Part shown: positions 40,656 to 50,732 of the stretch, piece after piece
Position numbering within the stretch: position 1 is the first letter of the stretch
How the letters are laid out: every line of letters starts with the position of its first letter
Source of the DNA: Nemertoderma westbladi
Lineage: Eukaryota > Xenacoelomorpha > Nemertodermatida > Nemertodermatidae
Direction of reading: 5' to 3'
Assembly: GCA_032718475.1 (NCBI GenBank)
Contig: JAUCBJ010002261.1
Location: 1-50,732, forward strand
Length of the DNA stretch: 50,732 nucleotides
Notes under the pieces: model-generated
Database searches by the model: none
Seen by the model: the letters and a program-made list of their open reading frames with translations, nothing else
What the model was told of the DNA's origin: nothing
Position numbers and translations under genes: made by a program

Positions 40656-42049
40656 ATGTCTGACACCCAGCAAAACCTGTCAGACAGTCTAATCGATACA
40701 ACCATCTGTGACACAGATAGGAGTGTGGAGCGATTAAGAAAGGGGTTCAGCTCACCTCGTACTGAAAGAAAGGTCATCCCTCCAGTAGTAGTATCAGACC
40801 CTAGGCTAATCCAACACCGTAGGTCTATCATCGGCACTCGGGCCCAAGTCAAACGGAACCAGGAAGCAGCTGTCCAACAGCAGCAACATCCTAGTCAAGA
40901 AACTTGTTCCCAGCGACCCGATAGCTCCAGTAGTTCGGATACTGTAGAGCTGACCCCCGAACGCGGAGTGCAGATGGCGGCTACAGCCTACTCGGATCCC
41001 CTTCTCACCCTTCCTGCCGCAGTGCTAACTACTATATTGATTGCGGTGGAGGAACACCAAGTCGATTGGGCGAGAAGTAAGCGAGCGACCCAGATAGTTA
41101 TGCGGGATACGCCAGGGAAGAATTGATGTCTATTGTCGAGTCACAATGGAACTTTCCCGGACCCGGACTCCCGTTAGATTTGTCCGAAGCTACTTGGGAA
41201 GACATCCACAGGATGGGAGTGACTAAAGATACGATGGATCCAGCTGTTTGGAAGAGGTCAGCAGCAGGATATGTGCAGGGATTCTTCAGCTCCTTAGAGC
41301 GATTAGAAGAACAACTGTTTCGACAACCCCAAGGACCTCAAGAGCAGGAAGAGCTGCTATATCAAGTACGCGAAAGAACCCTACGCATTAGACTAATCCT
41401 ATCAGCCTTTGAGGAAACTTCCAAAAGAAGACAGGACACGTCGCTGCAGGTTGCTGTCAAGACTTGGTTCCAGCGGGTAGGTCTCAAAGTACAAGAAACG
41501 GCCCAGTGGAAATCCCAGCTGGCTGAGAGACCAACCTATGAAGAACCAACCGATGCCACCCTTTCTCAAGTGGAAAGCGAAGGGACAGCAGAGAGACTGC
41601 GAACGAGAGACGCCATCGACATCTATCTGTCAGACTATCAACACTTCTTGGGTGATGAAGAGTTGAGGAGACGACTGGCTGGACTTCGCCCCAATAGTGA
41701 AGGAGCCAAGCTTGTGTTGGACTCAATCGATGCGGAAATGTTAGCTGCAAACCAAGCTAAATTTGATGAAAAACTCCGCCTCGCTAGAGTCCAAGAAGAA
41801 CAAGTAAAGAAAAAACGGATAGAGGACCGAAAGGCAGCAGCAGTAACAGCGGCAATGGCAGAAGTAGAAGCAGAAAGAAAGGCAGCAAGAGCAGCGGCGG
41901 CAGAAGCAGAAGCAGAAAGAAAGGCAGCGGCGGCAGAAGCAGAAGCAGAAGCAGAAAGAAAGGCAGCAAAGGCAGTGGCAGAAGCAGAACGGAGAGCGTC
42001 TGAGGAGACTACCCAACTGGAGTTACCCAAAGAGGTGAGGTCTCTATAG
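40656..42049 (+). pseudogene. Gag N-terminal protein, BEL/Pao family 2, copy B, frameshifted
   Basis: Nearly identical to copy A, but a single-base deletion at about 41093 (CCCAGATAG for CCCAAGATAG) ends the first frame at 41126. The rest of the protein stays open from 41123 to 42049. A 6-bp insertion near 41490 adds Val-Gln and one missense (Pro to Leu) follows. The break looks recent, since everything else is preserved. Unless it is a sequencing error, this copy cannot make the full N-terminal gag. Confidence 0.8.
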
Positions 42050-43283
42050 GGGTGACTCCAACAGGTGGCGGCGGACTCGTGAGGGTCTGGGGGCACGTTA
42101 AATCGTTGGTATAGTGCAGGGGAGTTACTGAAGGCCCTCGTGTCTAGCGAACCATGAATTAACATGGTGCCGTGGTACCGTCTAGTCGGCCTGTTGCCGT
42201 ACTGCCAGTCCTGTACACAGTAGGGGTGGTGGCTTAGTGTGATCTGTGGTCTATGTGGTAGGTCTATGTTTGGTATGTATGAGTTGACCAGACTCTTTAC
42301 TGTCTCCGATCGGTTGCCAAAACGTGTCTTTTCCCAGGGTAGCACTATTGGAATGGAGGTGTTGCATCGGAATGGACAGGTTTCTGATGATTCTGTTGGT
42401 ACTACTATTGGAATGGAGGTGGCACCCGGAATATCGGCTGCAAGGAGGGGTTGGTGTTGTAGTGTGGTCCGAGTGAATGATACTCTGGAATCTGAGGTTT
42501 GTGTGTGTACGTGGTATACGTGAGTGTATGTATGGCCACTGCGAGTGAGTATGGGAACCCTTGCCGGTTGGTCCAGACGCCGCTGGTTATTAGTAGGACC
42601 ATATCTTTACTGCGCCCCAGCATACTTTGTGCACACAAAGTTATTTTGCCCTGACGGCAAAATAAGGTACTCTCGACTCTTTTAACAGTCGATACAATTT
42701 TGTCCCCTCTGATTTTGTCACCGATTTTGTCTTCCCCGATTATGTCCTCTGTGTGTGCATGGTATGCGTCAGATTTGTGTTTACCGTTGTGTACTTGATT
42801 TCGTCAGCATCTATTGAGTACACGTGTACAGTGACTGGTAAGTGGTTACTTGTTCCTAGCTTTCGAGCTAGTCAGTATTGTTTGTGGAACCGACTTCCCC
42901 TCAATACTGCCGGCGAGGCGGGTGAAAACGTGTCAAAATTCCATGTTGGGTAGCGCAAGCCCACTTGGGACAAGACCGTCGGTTTGGCTCAAGGGCGACC
43001 TTGATGCTCGATCGCTATCGACTGGTCCACCCGCCGGTTGACTCTCTGAGTTGGCTCAATGTACAGTCAGGCCACAGTAAGTTGACAGTAGGCGAACTTT
43101 GTGTAATTCGGCTACACACGACGAGCTGTGCCGGTGTGATCGGGGGATTGAAAATTGAACCCGGGAAGCATCGGGCTATCCTCCGGCCCGGTCTGATAAA
43201 AACGGAGTCGGACTGGCCCCAAGGGTAGTGGAAAAGCGTCCGCCTCGTGGGTGCGCCTCGGGGAGGAGCCCAGAAGGACGTAA
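42050..43283 (+). other. 1.2-kb segment between the gag ORFs, copy B
   Basis: Same as 36973-38215, except for a 9-bp deletion near 42250 and a few substitutions. Confidence 0.5.
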
Positions 43284-43341
43284 GCGGGAAAATCTGCAAG
43301 AGACGCAAGACAACATAAATAAACAGTTAACTGCTAGCCAA

Positions 43342-44913
43342 ATGCAGATGATGAGACGATCTACTCCCAAACGCCAGGGATACACATCATCGGAGGAAAG
43401 CGAAACCACCGATCCTGAAGGCGGAGGAAATAGATCTCGTCTAAGCAGGCGTAGAAAAACATCTCACCGTCACAAATTGCCTGATTTGCCCCCAGCGGTT
43501 AGAAGACAACTAGCTAGCACAGACTTAAGTAGTATAGAACCTACAGACCAAATTATTAAGGTCAAAAGACTCCCTACTATAGTTGATGAGCCTGAAATAA
43601 TTAGGCCTGTCGTTCCCAAAGCCACTCCTGTGCTAGAGACCCCTGTACTTCCAGAGCTTAACTCTAAATTCCCTTTACACCGTACTACACTGCCTGTACC
43701 CGGTAGAACAGTCCATGAGAATATCCCTGTCCTGGAAGCTGAGAGAGAAATCAAAGATTTGTCTCCCGTCGTCCCGCGTCGGCCTGCTACAATGATGGCG
43801 ACTCCCGCTTCGGCGGTCGAGTGGGTAGAGGAGGGACGGCGGGGGATGAATCTCCTGCTCGGACAGATGCAGGAGACTGTCCACCAACTTAAGGGAACAG
43901 TAAGGGAAAGTAGGGCAGAATTGCAAGAAGTGCTGCAAAGTATCGCGCTAGAACGCGACAAATTAGTCATTATACAAAAGGGTATACCAATACCCCCAGT
44001 AACATTGTGTCAACCTGTTAGGTCTGAAGTATTACATGCGCAAGGTGTGGAGCCTACACGCATCTATACTGCTAGTGAAGTAGAAACTCCTATAGCAAAC
44101 CCTATTAAGGGTGATTATAAACCTGTTGTTAATGATATTCCCTATAGACCTGATAATGATCCGAGAAATTTATATACCAATAATTCGATATTAAATAACA
44201 CGATGGCCCAAGAAAGCTTTACGCGTCAGATGGCTAGAACAGAAGCCCGCCAAGCGGTCAAAGTGGGAGAGATCGTCAAATTCAATGGAGATGAGATGAA
44301 ATGGTTACCTTTCAATGAATATTACAAAGATAGCATACAGAACTCTGTACTATCTAACGGAGAGAAACTTAGATTCCTCATCAAGTGCTTGGAAGGACCT
44401 CCCAAGTTAATGGCGTTAAAGTTCATTGGACATCCAGATGGATTAAGACAAGTTTGGGATACATTAAACATCAGGTATGGTAACAAGGATAACATAGCTA
44501 AGTATTTGTATGCAAAATTAGTAGCCCCCCGAAACTTCCTTAGTAGCGGGATTATAGAGTTTTCCAATGAGATTCAGGAGATCTGTAGACAATTGGACTG
44601 GTTAGGTAAGTCTCATGAATATCAGAGTTCCATGGTTATTGGAGCCGTAGTCTCTACTTTACCAAAGGGTGGAGTATGTACACGCTGGGATAAGAAAGTG
44701 TTGTATATGAATGAGCAGCAACGACAAAGCCCTACCATGGCTGATCTCATGTCCTTCTTAGATGGCGAAGTAAAACTACAACTCATCAAGCAGTCCAGAG
44801 AGAAAACATCGGAAAATAAGGTAAGTGAGAAACCCGTTTCTAGGAGAAGAGTAACACCAGTGTGTTACACTGACGACGGCGAAAGCCAAGCTTCTCAAGA
44901 AGAGGACAGCTAG
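43342..44913 (+). CDS. Gag core (DUF1759-like), BEL/Pao family 2, copy B
   Basis: 523 residues from ATG 43342. A Ser/Arg-rich start, a Pro-rich spacer and a helical segment are followed by the BEL gag core: FTRQMARTEARQAVKVGEIV, MKWLPFNEYYKDSI, EKLRFLIKCLEGPPKLMALK, NIRYGNKDNIAKYLYAKLV and LMSFLDGEVKLQL. It ends at a TAG (44911-44913) after SQASQEEDS, but the same frame continues at once into the zinc-knuckle region. Role: capsid-forming gag of an LTR retrotransposon. It is the most complete gag copy in the window. The TAG may be a mutation or a regulated readthrough site. Confidence 0.85.
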   Translation: MQMMRRSTPKRQGYTSSEESETTDPEGGGNRSRLSRRRKTSHRHKLPDLPPAVRRQLASTDLSSIEPTDQIIKVKRLPTIVDEPEIIRPVVPKATPVLETPVLPELNSKFPLHRTTLPVPGRTVHENIPVLEAEREIKDLSPVVPRRPATMMATPASAVEWVEEGRRGMNLLLGQMQETVHQLKGTVRESRAELQEVLQSIALERDKLVIIQKGIPIPPVTLCQPVRSEVLHAQGVEPTRIYTASEVETPIANPIKGDYKPVVNDIPYRPDNDPRNLYTNNSILNNTMAQESFTRQMARTEARQAVKVGEIVKFNGDEMKWLPFNEYYKDSIQNSVLSNGEKLRFLIKCLEGPPKLMALKFIGHPDGLRQVWDTLNIRYGNKDNIAKYLYAKLVAPRNFLSSGIIEFSNEIQEICRQLDWLGKSHEYQSSMVIGAVVSTLPKGGVCTRWDKKVLYMNEQQRQSPTMADLMSFLDGEVKLQLIKQSREKTSENKVSEKPVSRRRVTPVCYTDDGESQASQEEDS

Positions 44914-45483
44914 AAAGACACTGACCGATTTTACTACGTTAACAAAACCTCAAAGGACGTAAGTAAATACAAGGCTCGAACCAAAGATAGGAGAGAACAG
45001 GTTGCCAAGACTCCTCCTCAGTCTCCTAACAGAATGCACGGAAGAAAGCCCGAAGAAAGAACGAGAGTGCATCAAGTTACCCAAGGTAAAGTGAGTAACA
45101 TCAAACCAAACTGTGCGCTGTGCGACGGGCCCCACCGTTTGAGTGCGTGTGCTGAATTTCTAAAGAAATCCCTTGTAGACAGACGTGCAGTCATGTGGGA
45201 TAAGCGGTTATGCTATAATTGCCTCAGATCAGGACACCAACGGCGAACCTGTTACTCCGACGTAAAGTGTGCAAAGTGTGGCGCGAAACATCACATCTTG
45301 TTACACAGTGATGTCGAACGAGACAACCCGAGTCAGGTAAGTGAGCCCGAACTACATGTCCAATTCAGTGATGTAAATGACACTGATCAAGAGTCTGAGA
45401 GGGAAGGATTCTATACTGACGAATTCTCCGACGCCAACGAATCCTGTTACCTAATAAATACCGCAGTGTATCGAGCACTTACT
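44914..45483 (+). CDS. Gag zinc-knuckle region, in frame after the TAG, copy B
   Basis: It directly continues the gag frame. After a basic linker (KYKARTKDRREQVAKTPPQS) come three Cys/His knuckles typical of BEL/Pao: CALCDGPHRLSAC, CYNCLRSGHQRRTC and CAKCGAKHHILLH. These bind the genomic RNA during packaging. An acidic spacer follows (SDVNDTDQESEREGFYTDEF), where the protease should begin (SCYLINTAVYRALT). The homology then ends at 45484, at the dispersed repeat end; the frame runs on by chance to 45621. No protease, RT or integrase of this family appears in the window. Confidence 0.85.
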
Positions 45484-45575
45484 GTAAAAGCTTCTGTGGG
45501 ATATAACTGGCCCCTTTGCTTCGCAATCCAGTTTCCCCCCAGGCGCTGGAATACTCTAAAAAGGTTCTCTAACTG
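45484..45575 (+). repeat. Dispersed repeat end, second copy
   Basis: Starts GTAAAAGCTTCTGTGGGAT and matches 22-113 (reverse) and 50689-50732. It joins the BEL gag at the protease border here. Confidence 0.75.
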
Positions 45576-47095
45576 TATATATATTCCCCTCGCCCGCAAG
45601 GTACCGTTACAGGTGTTTTAACGGACATAAAAGTCATTCTGCTATATACGTGTTTTGGCGGACATGGTAAGGCAAAAAACCTGCAATGCACCAACTACCT
45701 TTCACAGCTTAGCCGTGATGATTCATATTACGACATCTAACAGCTGGTTGCTGACATGGAAACAGCCATTGGACGCATGGTTCTTTGTTTGGCTTGAGCC
45801 AATCAGAGCGATTTTTCCTGTCGACGTGTAGCTTTTCGGCCGATCATAAGGAGAGTGTTCAGTCTTACTGTTCTTACTTGATACTTTGTTGTTATTGCTG
45901 TCTAAGCCAGAAACAACGGCTCTAGAAAGAAACATTAGTAGGCTTAAGATTATAGAGCGTATGACTGTTATCGGTTCATAACAACTCACATATCGGTCCA
46001 TATCAGTGCATATCGCTGTACATATCTGTTCATATCATATCTTAACCTACCGTCTTAATGTTTTTACTGTTGTCATATCTTATGTCAGTGGATTGAATAT
46101 TATTTGGAGAACATTTATAAAGAACCCAAATTTCCCAATTTTCTTGATACACTACAGGTTAGAGAGGCGGGTTATATATATAGCGATTGCGACTTATATT
46201 ATTGTGGTGTGTATTGAATTTAATGCTATTTGATAAGCCCTACATGAGTCCGTTGCTATTCTCTTTATATATGATAAAATTCATTGACGGTCGGCAAATT
46301 AGTGAGCAGTATTGTGCGTTACCGGTAGTGTGCATGATTGTGGCTGATAACTAAGCATTTCCTAAAGAATGCGCCTCATACGTGAATCATAAGCCTTACC
46401 GACTTACCGTTGTGATTGGTATAAGTCATATCTCTGTTTACTTAGATAGAGCGCCACGTCCTAAAAGGAACTGTTAATATTTCCCGAAAGTGAATAATAT
46501 TAGTCAGAAATTAATTATTAACGATCAATCGAATAATACAATACCGTAAGCTTCACTGCAATAATAATCTAAGCCGACAGAATCCAGCCTCCCGGGATTA
46601 TCCAGCGGGTGAATGGACGCGCACTAGGCTGGCTTCTGCTAATGTTGTGTTTATTGGTATTAAATATTTGTCATCTTCTAAAGTATATTTATAAATCAAA
46701 AGACATATAAATTTTGGCAGGTTAAACTGCTAAAGGTCTTCAAAAGCGCGTACAATAACAGTCATTGACTTTATTGCAGTAAGCAATAAAGTTGAAAGTA
46801 CCGGTCAACCGGTAAACCTGAACCGGTACTTCTGTAGGTCAGTAGGCCCAACTGCCAGAACCGGTACTGCCGTAGGTCCGTAGGTCCAACTGCCAGAACC
46901 GGTACTTCTGTAGGTCCGTAGGCCCAACTGTCCTAACCGGTACTTCCAGTATAAGTACATTAGTATTATTTCGATTGTGATCTATTGTATATTGTAGGCT
47001 GCCAGGGGAATAGGGATTGATCACCCCTCATTCTTTTGTATAGTTTACTTATTTCTGTCAGTTTTATTTCCTAGTAAGTTAATATTGAGCTGAAG
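45576..47095. other. No gene seen; includes a 38-bp tandem repeat
   Basis: Short frames only. At 46821-46950 there are three and a half copies of a 38-bp unit (AACCGGTACT...GTAGG...CAACTG), starting at 46821, 46859, 46897 and 46935. It is otherwise AT-rich, unique-looking sequence. Confidence 0.6.
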
Positions 47096-48904
47096 ACGTG
47101 TAAGTCTGCTCAGATTGTTCAGATAATTGTAGGCCGGACTGTTGTCGGATTGTTGTTGGGTTTGGAGCGATTACGGCGTGTGTAGAGTTTGTCCGATAGA
47201 GTGCCAGTTAGTAAGTTGGGGCAGCCATCGCTGTAAGGTCAATCCCCTCTTAAAGAATAAGTCGTACTACCGTGTTAGAACGCATACTAACTAACAATTT
47301 TGGAATCTGCACATACTGTAGTTTATTTAGGCTTGACAGTATTCTGCCAGCGTTTTGGCCTGTGTTTGTTTGTGTGGTCTGTTCAGATACCGTAATAGTT
47401 ATTACTCAGATATTTTGTAGGCTGGATTGTTGTCTAGCTATTATTAGGTCTGAAGAGATTGCTGCTTGTGTAGAGTTTGTCTGATAAAGTGCCAGTTAGT
47501 AAGTTGGGGCAGTCATAACTGTAAGGTCAATCCCCTCTTAAAGAATAAGTCGTACTACCGTGTTAGAACGCATACTAACTAACCGTTTTGGAATCTGCAT
47601 ATACAGTAGTTTATTTAGGCTTGGTGGTAGTCTGCCAGCGTTTTGGTTTGTATTTGTTTGGGTATTCTGTACGGGTAGCGTAATATTTATTATTCAGAGT
47701 TTATGCGATTATTCGCAACATTCATGTCCCCAAGTTTATTCCTACAGTAATTGTGTTTGTTACACATACCGTTATAGTTAAATTAACCCCGGTACTACAC
47801 GGGCTGCTTGGTGTAGGTAAAGACTGGTGACTTTGTGCTTCGGTCACTCCAGCAGATGCCGTGGTTCTTTTAACTGTTCAAGTATATTTAACTACTGATT
47901 ATTTGTTGTACCAGTACTTGTACCTAATTTAGGGTTTAGTGTACAGTGCTTTCCGAGGTAATTAGTGTGTAGGCAGTATATTTGTGTTGTAAAGTGGTTA
48001 ATAGGCACGCTGGATCTGGTAGTCCGCGGTAATTAACTTCTAGGTAGGAACAATCCGTGATACATAACGTAGTACCTATAGCGATACGGTTATAGGTCGT
48101 CAGGCGGTGGTATTTTCCTATCTGGACAACGCAATATATTTACTACTACTTATTATTTTCAAATACCGTAGTACCCCGTCCGTTGTAATAACCAGAATTC
48201 TAACCCTTTGTTAGGCTGGTTTGTAGACTTCCTGTAAAATTACCCTAAAAATTTCGTACGTAATATTTTTGTTGTGTTAAATTAGAGATTTAATCTCACC
48301 CGTATCGTAAGTAATTTGTAGTATTAAGTAACTTAGGTAAATTAGAATTATCTGTTTTAGTGTCCCATAGGTAGCACTTCACTGAGAGCGCACAGCTTCT
48401 GTGTAGTGACTCCCCCAGAAATAATAACATTTATTTCAAATCTTGACAAAACCCCTTTTAAACGGGTATATATCTATTATAAATCAACTCAAACGATTTA
48501 TAAATAGTAGGCCTACCATACAACAACTAGGTCTCAATATCAGTTGGACTACTGCTTAAATAACGGTAACAAAGTAAGTTAAAGTAACCAAGTAACCCTA
48601 AAATATTCAGAAAATCAATTATTCTAAAATAATTGACATACCGGTATTTACCATAGGCTTATTATATTTATTTCTATGGATTTGTGCTGAAATCATACTG
48701 GTATTCTGTAATTAATTCTAGTCCAGAATTATACTTATATACTATAAGTGTAAGCTGCATACCGGTATTCTAATATATTATATATATATCACGCTACACT
48801 GAGTAGCAGTATCGGTAATTAATTATTAGGCTAACAGTGATACTGAATTACTAGACTTGCTTTAACTGTAATATAGCAGTAGGCATTCGACTGTACAATC
48901 AAAC
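47096..48904 (+). mobile_element. BEL/Pao family 2, copy C: 288-bp units and leader
   Basis: A partial diverged unit (47096-47343), a full 288-bp unit (47344-47632), then the 1.27-kb leader. The block GTAAGGTCAATCCCC...GTCGTACTACC recurs at 47232 and 47520. Substitutions and small indels relative to A and B are spread throughout, so C is an older copy or a different subfamily. Confidence 0.7.
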
Positions 48905-49951
48905 ATGGCTGACACAAGGCAAACTCTGTCAGATAGTCTCCTAGAAACAACAGCCTGTTTCTCAGATCAAAGTGTAGAGAATCCCAGACCGAGGTCTGAA
49001 ACCCCTCATACGGTAAGAAGGGCAACCCCTGCAGTGGTTGTGTCAGAACCTAGGTTGGTAGAAAAGATTTCGCAATTTGCGAAGTTAGTGAAGCGCCGTT
49101 GGTCTGCCATAGGCACTCGGGCCCAAGTCAAGCGGGATCAAGAAGAAGCTATAAAACAGCAGCAACCTCCTAGCCAAGAACCTAGTTCTCAGCGGCCCGA
49201 TAGCTCCAGTAGTTCGGATACTGTTGAGCGGACGCCCGAACGCGGAGCGAAGATGGCGGATACGGTTTATGATGAGCGGCCAACCTATGAAGAATCAACC
49301 GACGCCACTTCTTCTCAAGTGGAAAGTGAGGTGGAAAGCGAAGTGGAAAGTGAGGTGGAAAGCGAAGTGGAAAGCGAGGTGGAAAGCGAAGTGGAAAGCG
49401 AATTAACAGCAGCAGAGAAGCCGCGAACTAGAGACGCCATTGACATCTATCTGTCAGACTATCAGCGATTCATAGGAGACGAAGAGTTGAGGAGACGACT
49501 GTCTGGACTTCGCCCTAATAGTGAAGGAACCAAGCTTGTGTTGGACGCAATCGATGCTGAAATGTTAGCTGCTAACCAAGCTGAGTTTGATGAGAAACTC
49601 CGACTCGTTAGAGTCCAAGAAGGACAAGTAAAGAAAAGACGGATAGAGGAACAAAGGGCGGCGGCCATGGCAGAAGCCGAAGCAGAAAGAAAGGAGGCAG
49701 CGGCAAGGGCAGAAGCAGAAATACAAAGAAAGGCGGCCATGGCAGAAGCAGAAATACAAAGAAAGGCAGCGGCGGCAGAAGCAAAGGCGGCCATGGCAGA
49801 AGCAGAAGCACAAAGAAAGGCAGCGGCGGCAGAAGCAAAGGCGGCCATGGCAGAAGCAGAAGCAAGGGCGAAAAAGGCAGTAGCAGAAGCAGAACGAAGA
49901 GCGTCTGAGCAGACTACTTGGAGAAGCTGCAAGAGACGCAAGACAACATAA
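48905..49951 (+). CDS. Gag N-terminal protein, BEL/Pao family 2, copy C, internally shortened
   Basis: 348 residues. The start MADTRQTLSDSLLETTACFS and the C-terminal coiled coil match copies A and B, but about 180 residues of the folded middle are missing between GAKMADTVY and ERPTYEES. A 12-bp tandem repeat at 49318-49402 adds about seven VESE repeats. The C-terminus is different (TTWRSCKRRKTT) because the 1.2-kb segment of A and B is absent and the frame runs straight into the gag-core leader, out of frame with it. The intact frame despite these changes suggests a functional or recently functional variant. Confidence 0.7.
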   Translation: MADTRQTLSDSLLETTACFSDQSVENPRPRSETPHTVRRATPAVVVSEPRLVEKISQFAKLVKRRWSAIGTRAQVKRDQEEAIKQQQPPSQEPSSQRPDSSSSSDTVERTPERGAKMADTVYDERPTYEESTDATSSQVESEVESEVESEVESEVESEVESEVESELTAAEKPRTRDAIDIYLSDYQRFIGDEELRRRLSGLRPNSEGTKLVLDAIDAEMLAANQAEFDEKLRLVRVQEGQVKKRRIEEQRAAAMAEAEAERKEAAARAEAEIQRKAAMAEAEIQRKAAAAEAKAAMAEAEAQRKAAAAEAKAAMAEAEARAKKAVAEAERRASEQTTWRSCKRRKTT

Positions 49952-49974
49952 ATAAAAAGTTAACTGCTAGTCAC

Positions 49975-50688
49975 ATGCAGATGATGAGAAAATCTACTCC
50001 CAAACGCCAGGGCTATACTTCATCGGAGGAAAGCGAAACCACCGATCCTGAAGGCGGAGGAAATAGATCTCATCTAAGCAGGCGTAGAAAAACATCTTAC
50101 CGTCACAAATTGCCTGATTTGCCCCCAGCTGTTAAAAGACAACTAACTAGCACAGACTTAGGTAGTGTAGAACCCATAGAACAATTTCTTCAGGTCAAAA
50201 GACTCCCTACTATAGTCGATGAGCCTGAAATAATTAGGCCTGTCGTTCCCAAAGTCACTCCTGTGCTAGAGACCCCTGCACTTCCAGAGCTTAACTCTAA
50301 ATTCCCTTTACACAGTACTACACTGCCTGTACCCGGTGGAACAGTCCATGCAAATACCCCTGTCCTGAGCATTGAGAGAGGAATCAAAGATTTGTCTCCC
50401 GTCGTCCCGCGTCAACCCGCTACAATGTTGGCGACTCCCGCTTCGGCGGTTGAGTGGGTAGAGGAGGGACGGCGGGGAATGAACCTCCTGCTCGGACAGA
50501 TGCAGGAGACTGTCCACCAGCTTAAGGGAACAGTAAGGGAAAGTAGGGCAGAGTTGCAAGAAGTGCAGCAAAGTATCGCGCTGGAACGCGACAAATTAGT
50601 CAATATACAAAAGGGCATACCAATACCCCCTGTAACATTGTGTCAACCTGTTAGGTCTGAAGTATTACATGCGCAAGGTGTGGAGCCT
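49975..50688 (+). pseudogene. Gag core start, BEL/Pao family 2, copy C, truncated
   Basis: The ATG at 49975 opens MQMMRKSTPKRQGYTSSEES, and the frame follows copy B to LHAQGVEP at 50688, where the dispersed repeat end (GTAAAAGCTTCTG) begins. The frame is also open upstream to the coiled-coil ORF in a different phase. The DUF1759-like core is therefore missing, as in copy A, with the break within about six bases of the same position. The window ends 44 bases later. Confidence 0.75.
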
Positions 50689-50732
50689 GTAAAAGCTTCT
50701 GTGGGATATAACTGGCCCCTTTTGCTTCGCAA
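50689..50732 (+). repeat. Dispersed repeat end, third copy (cut by window end)
   Basis: GTAAAAGCTTCTGTGGGATA and onward, matching 45484 and the reverse of 113-70. Confidence 0.75.

Noticed and set aside
47272-47781. Two short ORFs starting MLERILT
   Set aside because: They lie in the 288-bp leader units, repeat with the units and have no domain.

Overview
The window looks like a repeat-dominated stretch of an animal (metazoan) nuclear genome, most likely a marine invertebrate. I infer this from the mix of BEL/Pao LTR retrotransposons, RTE-type and other non-LTR retrotransposons, a THAP-domain DNA-transposon fragment, a GTSF1-type CHHC zinc-finger gene, and large satellites, with no bacterial-type operons or ribosome binding sites. 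The species cannot be named from sequence alone. I see no ordinary host gene with convincing exons; nearly every coding stretch belongs to a mobile element or a decayed gene.

Layout. 1-113: a repeat end that recurs at 45.5 and 50.7 kb. 110-1520: satellite with a 16-bp unit. 1558-7976: satellite with a 36-bp unit, which produces three giant but meaningless open frames. 8.05-9.7 kb: AT-rich repeats, then a hairpin-forming satellite of GAGGCA/TGCCTC motifs. 9.7-10.43 kb: tRNA-like sequence, a promoter and the truncated start of a C2H2 zinc-finger gene. 10.43-19.47 kb: one decayed minus-strand gene of unknown, perhaps viral, origin, split by insertions. These are an RTE fragment, a non-LTR reverse transcriptase, a solo-LTR-like piece, and a large ORF built on another 36-bp minisatellite. 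20.3-20.46 kb: N-terminal THAP domain. 20.46-22.89 kb: RTE element (endonuclease plus RT) joined to a decayed BEL/Pao element (22.89-28.58 kb, minus strand, gag to integrase). That element itself carries a 0.5-kb inverted-repeat insertion and a 45-bp-arm hairpin at an internal deletion.

29.42-34.23 kb is the most interesting part. It is a 4.8-kb palindromic element with inverted arms of about 1.3 kb and 2.4 kb. The ends form strong hairpins, each arm has a tRNA-like A/B-box pair, and two TATA promoters point at each other across a C2H2/acidic-protein gene. A second gene lies in the right arm, bracketed by a duplicated arm segment. It encodes a 100-residue protein with two CHHC zinc fingers and a C-terminal Trp-containing tail, the hallmark of GTSF1/Asterix, the PIWI-piRNA cofactor. 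A mobile element carrying a PIWI-cofactor homologue would be a plausible piRNA-interference or piRNA-hijacking system.

34.23-50.73 kb: three copies (A, B, C) of a second BEL/Pao-like family. Copies A and B are almost identical in tandem. All three have gag but no pol in the window, and they show recurrent breakpoints. Only B reaches the zinc-knuckle region, behind a single in-frame TAG.
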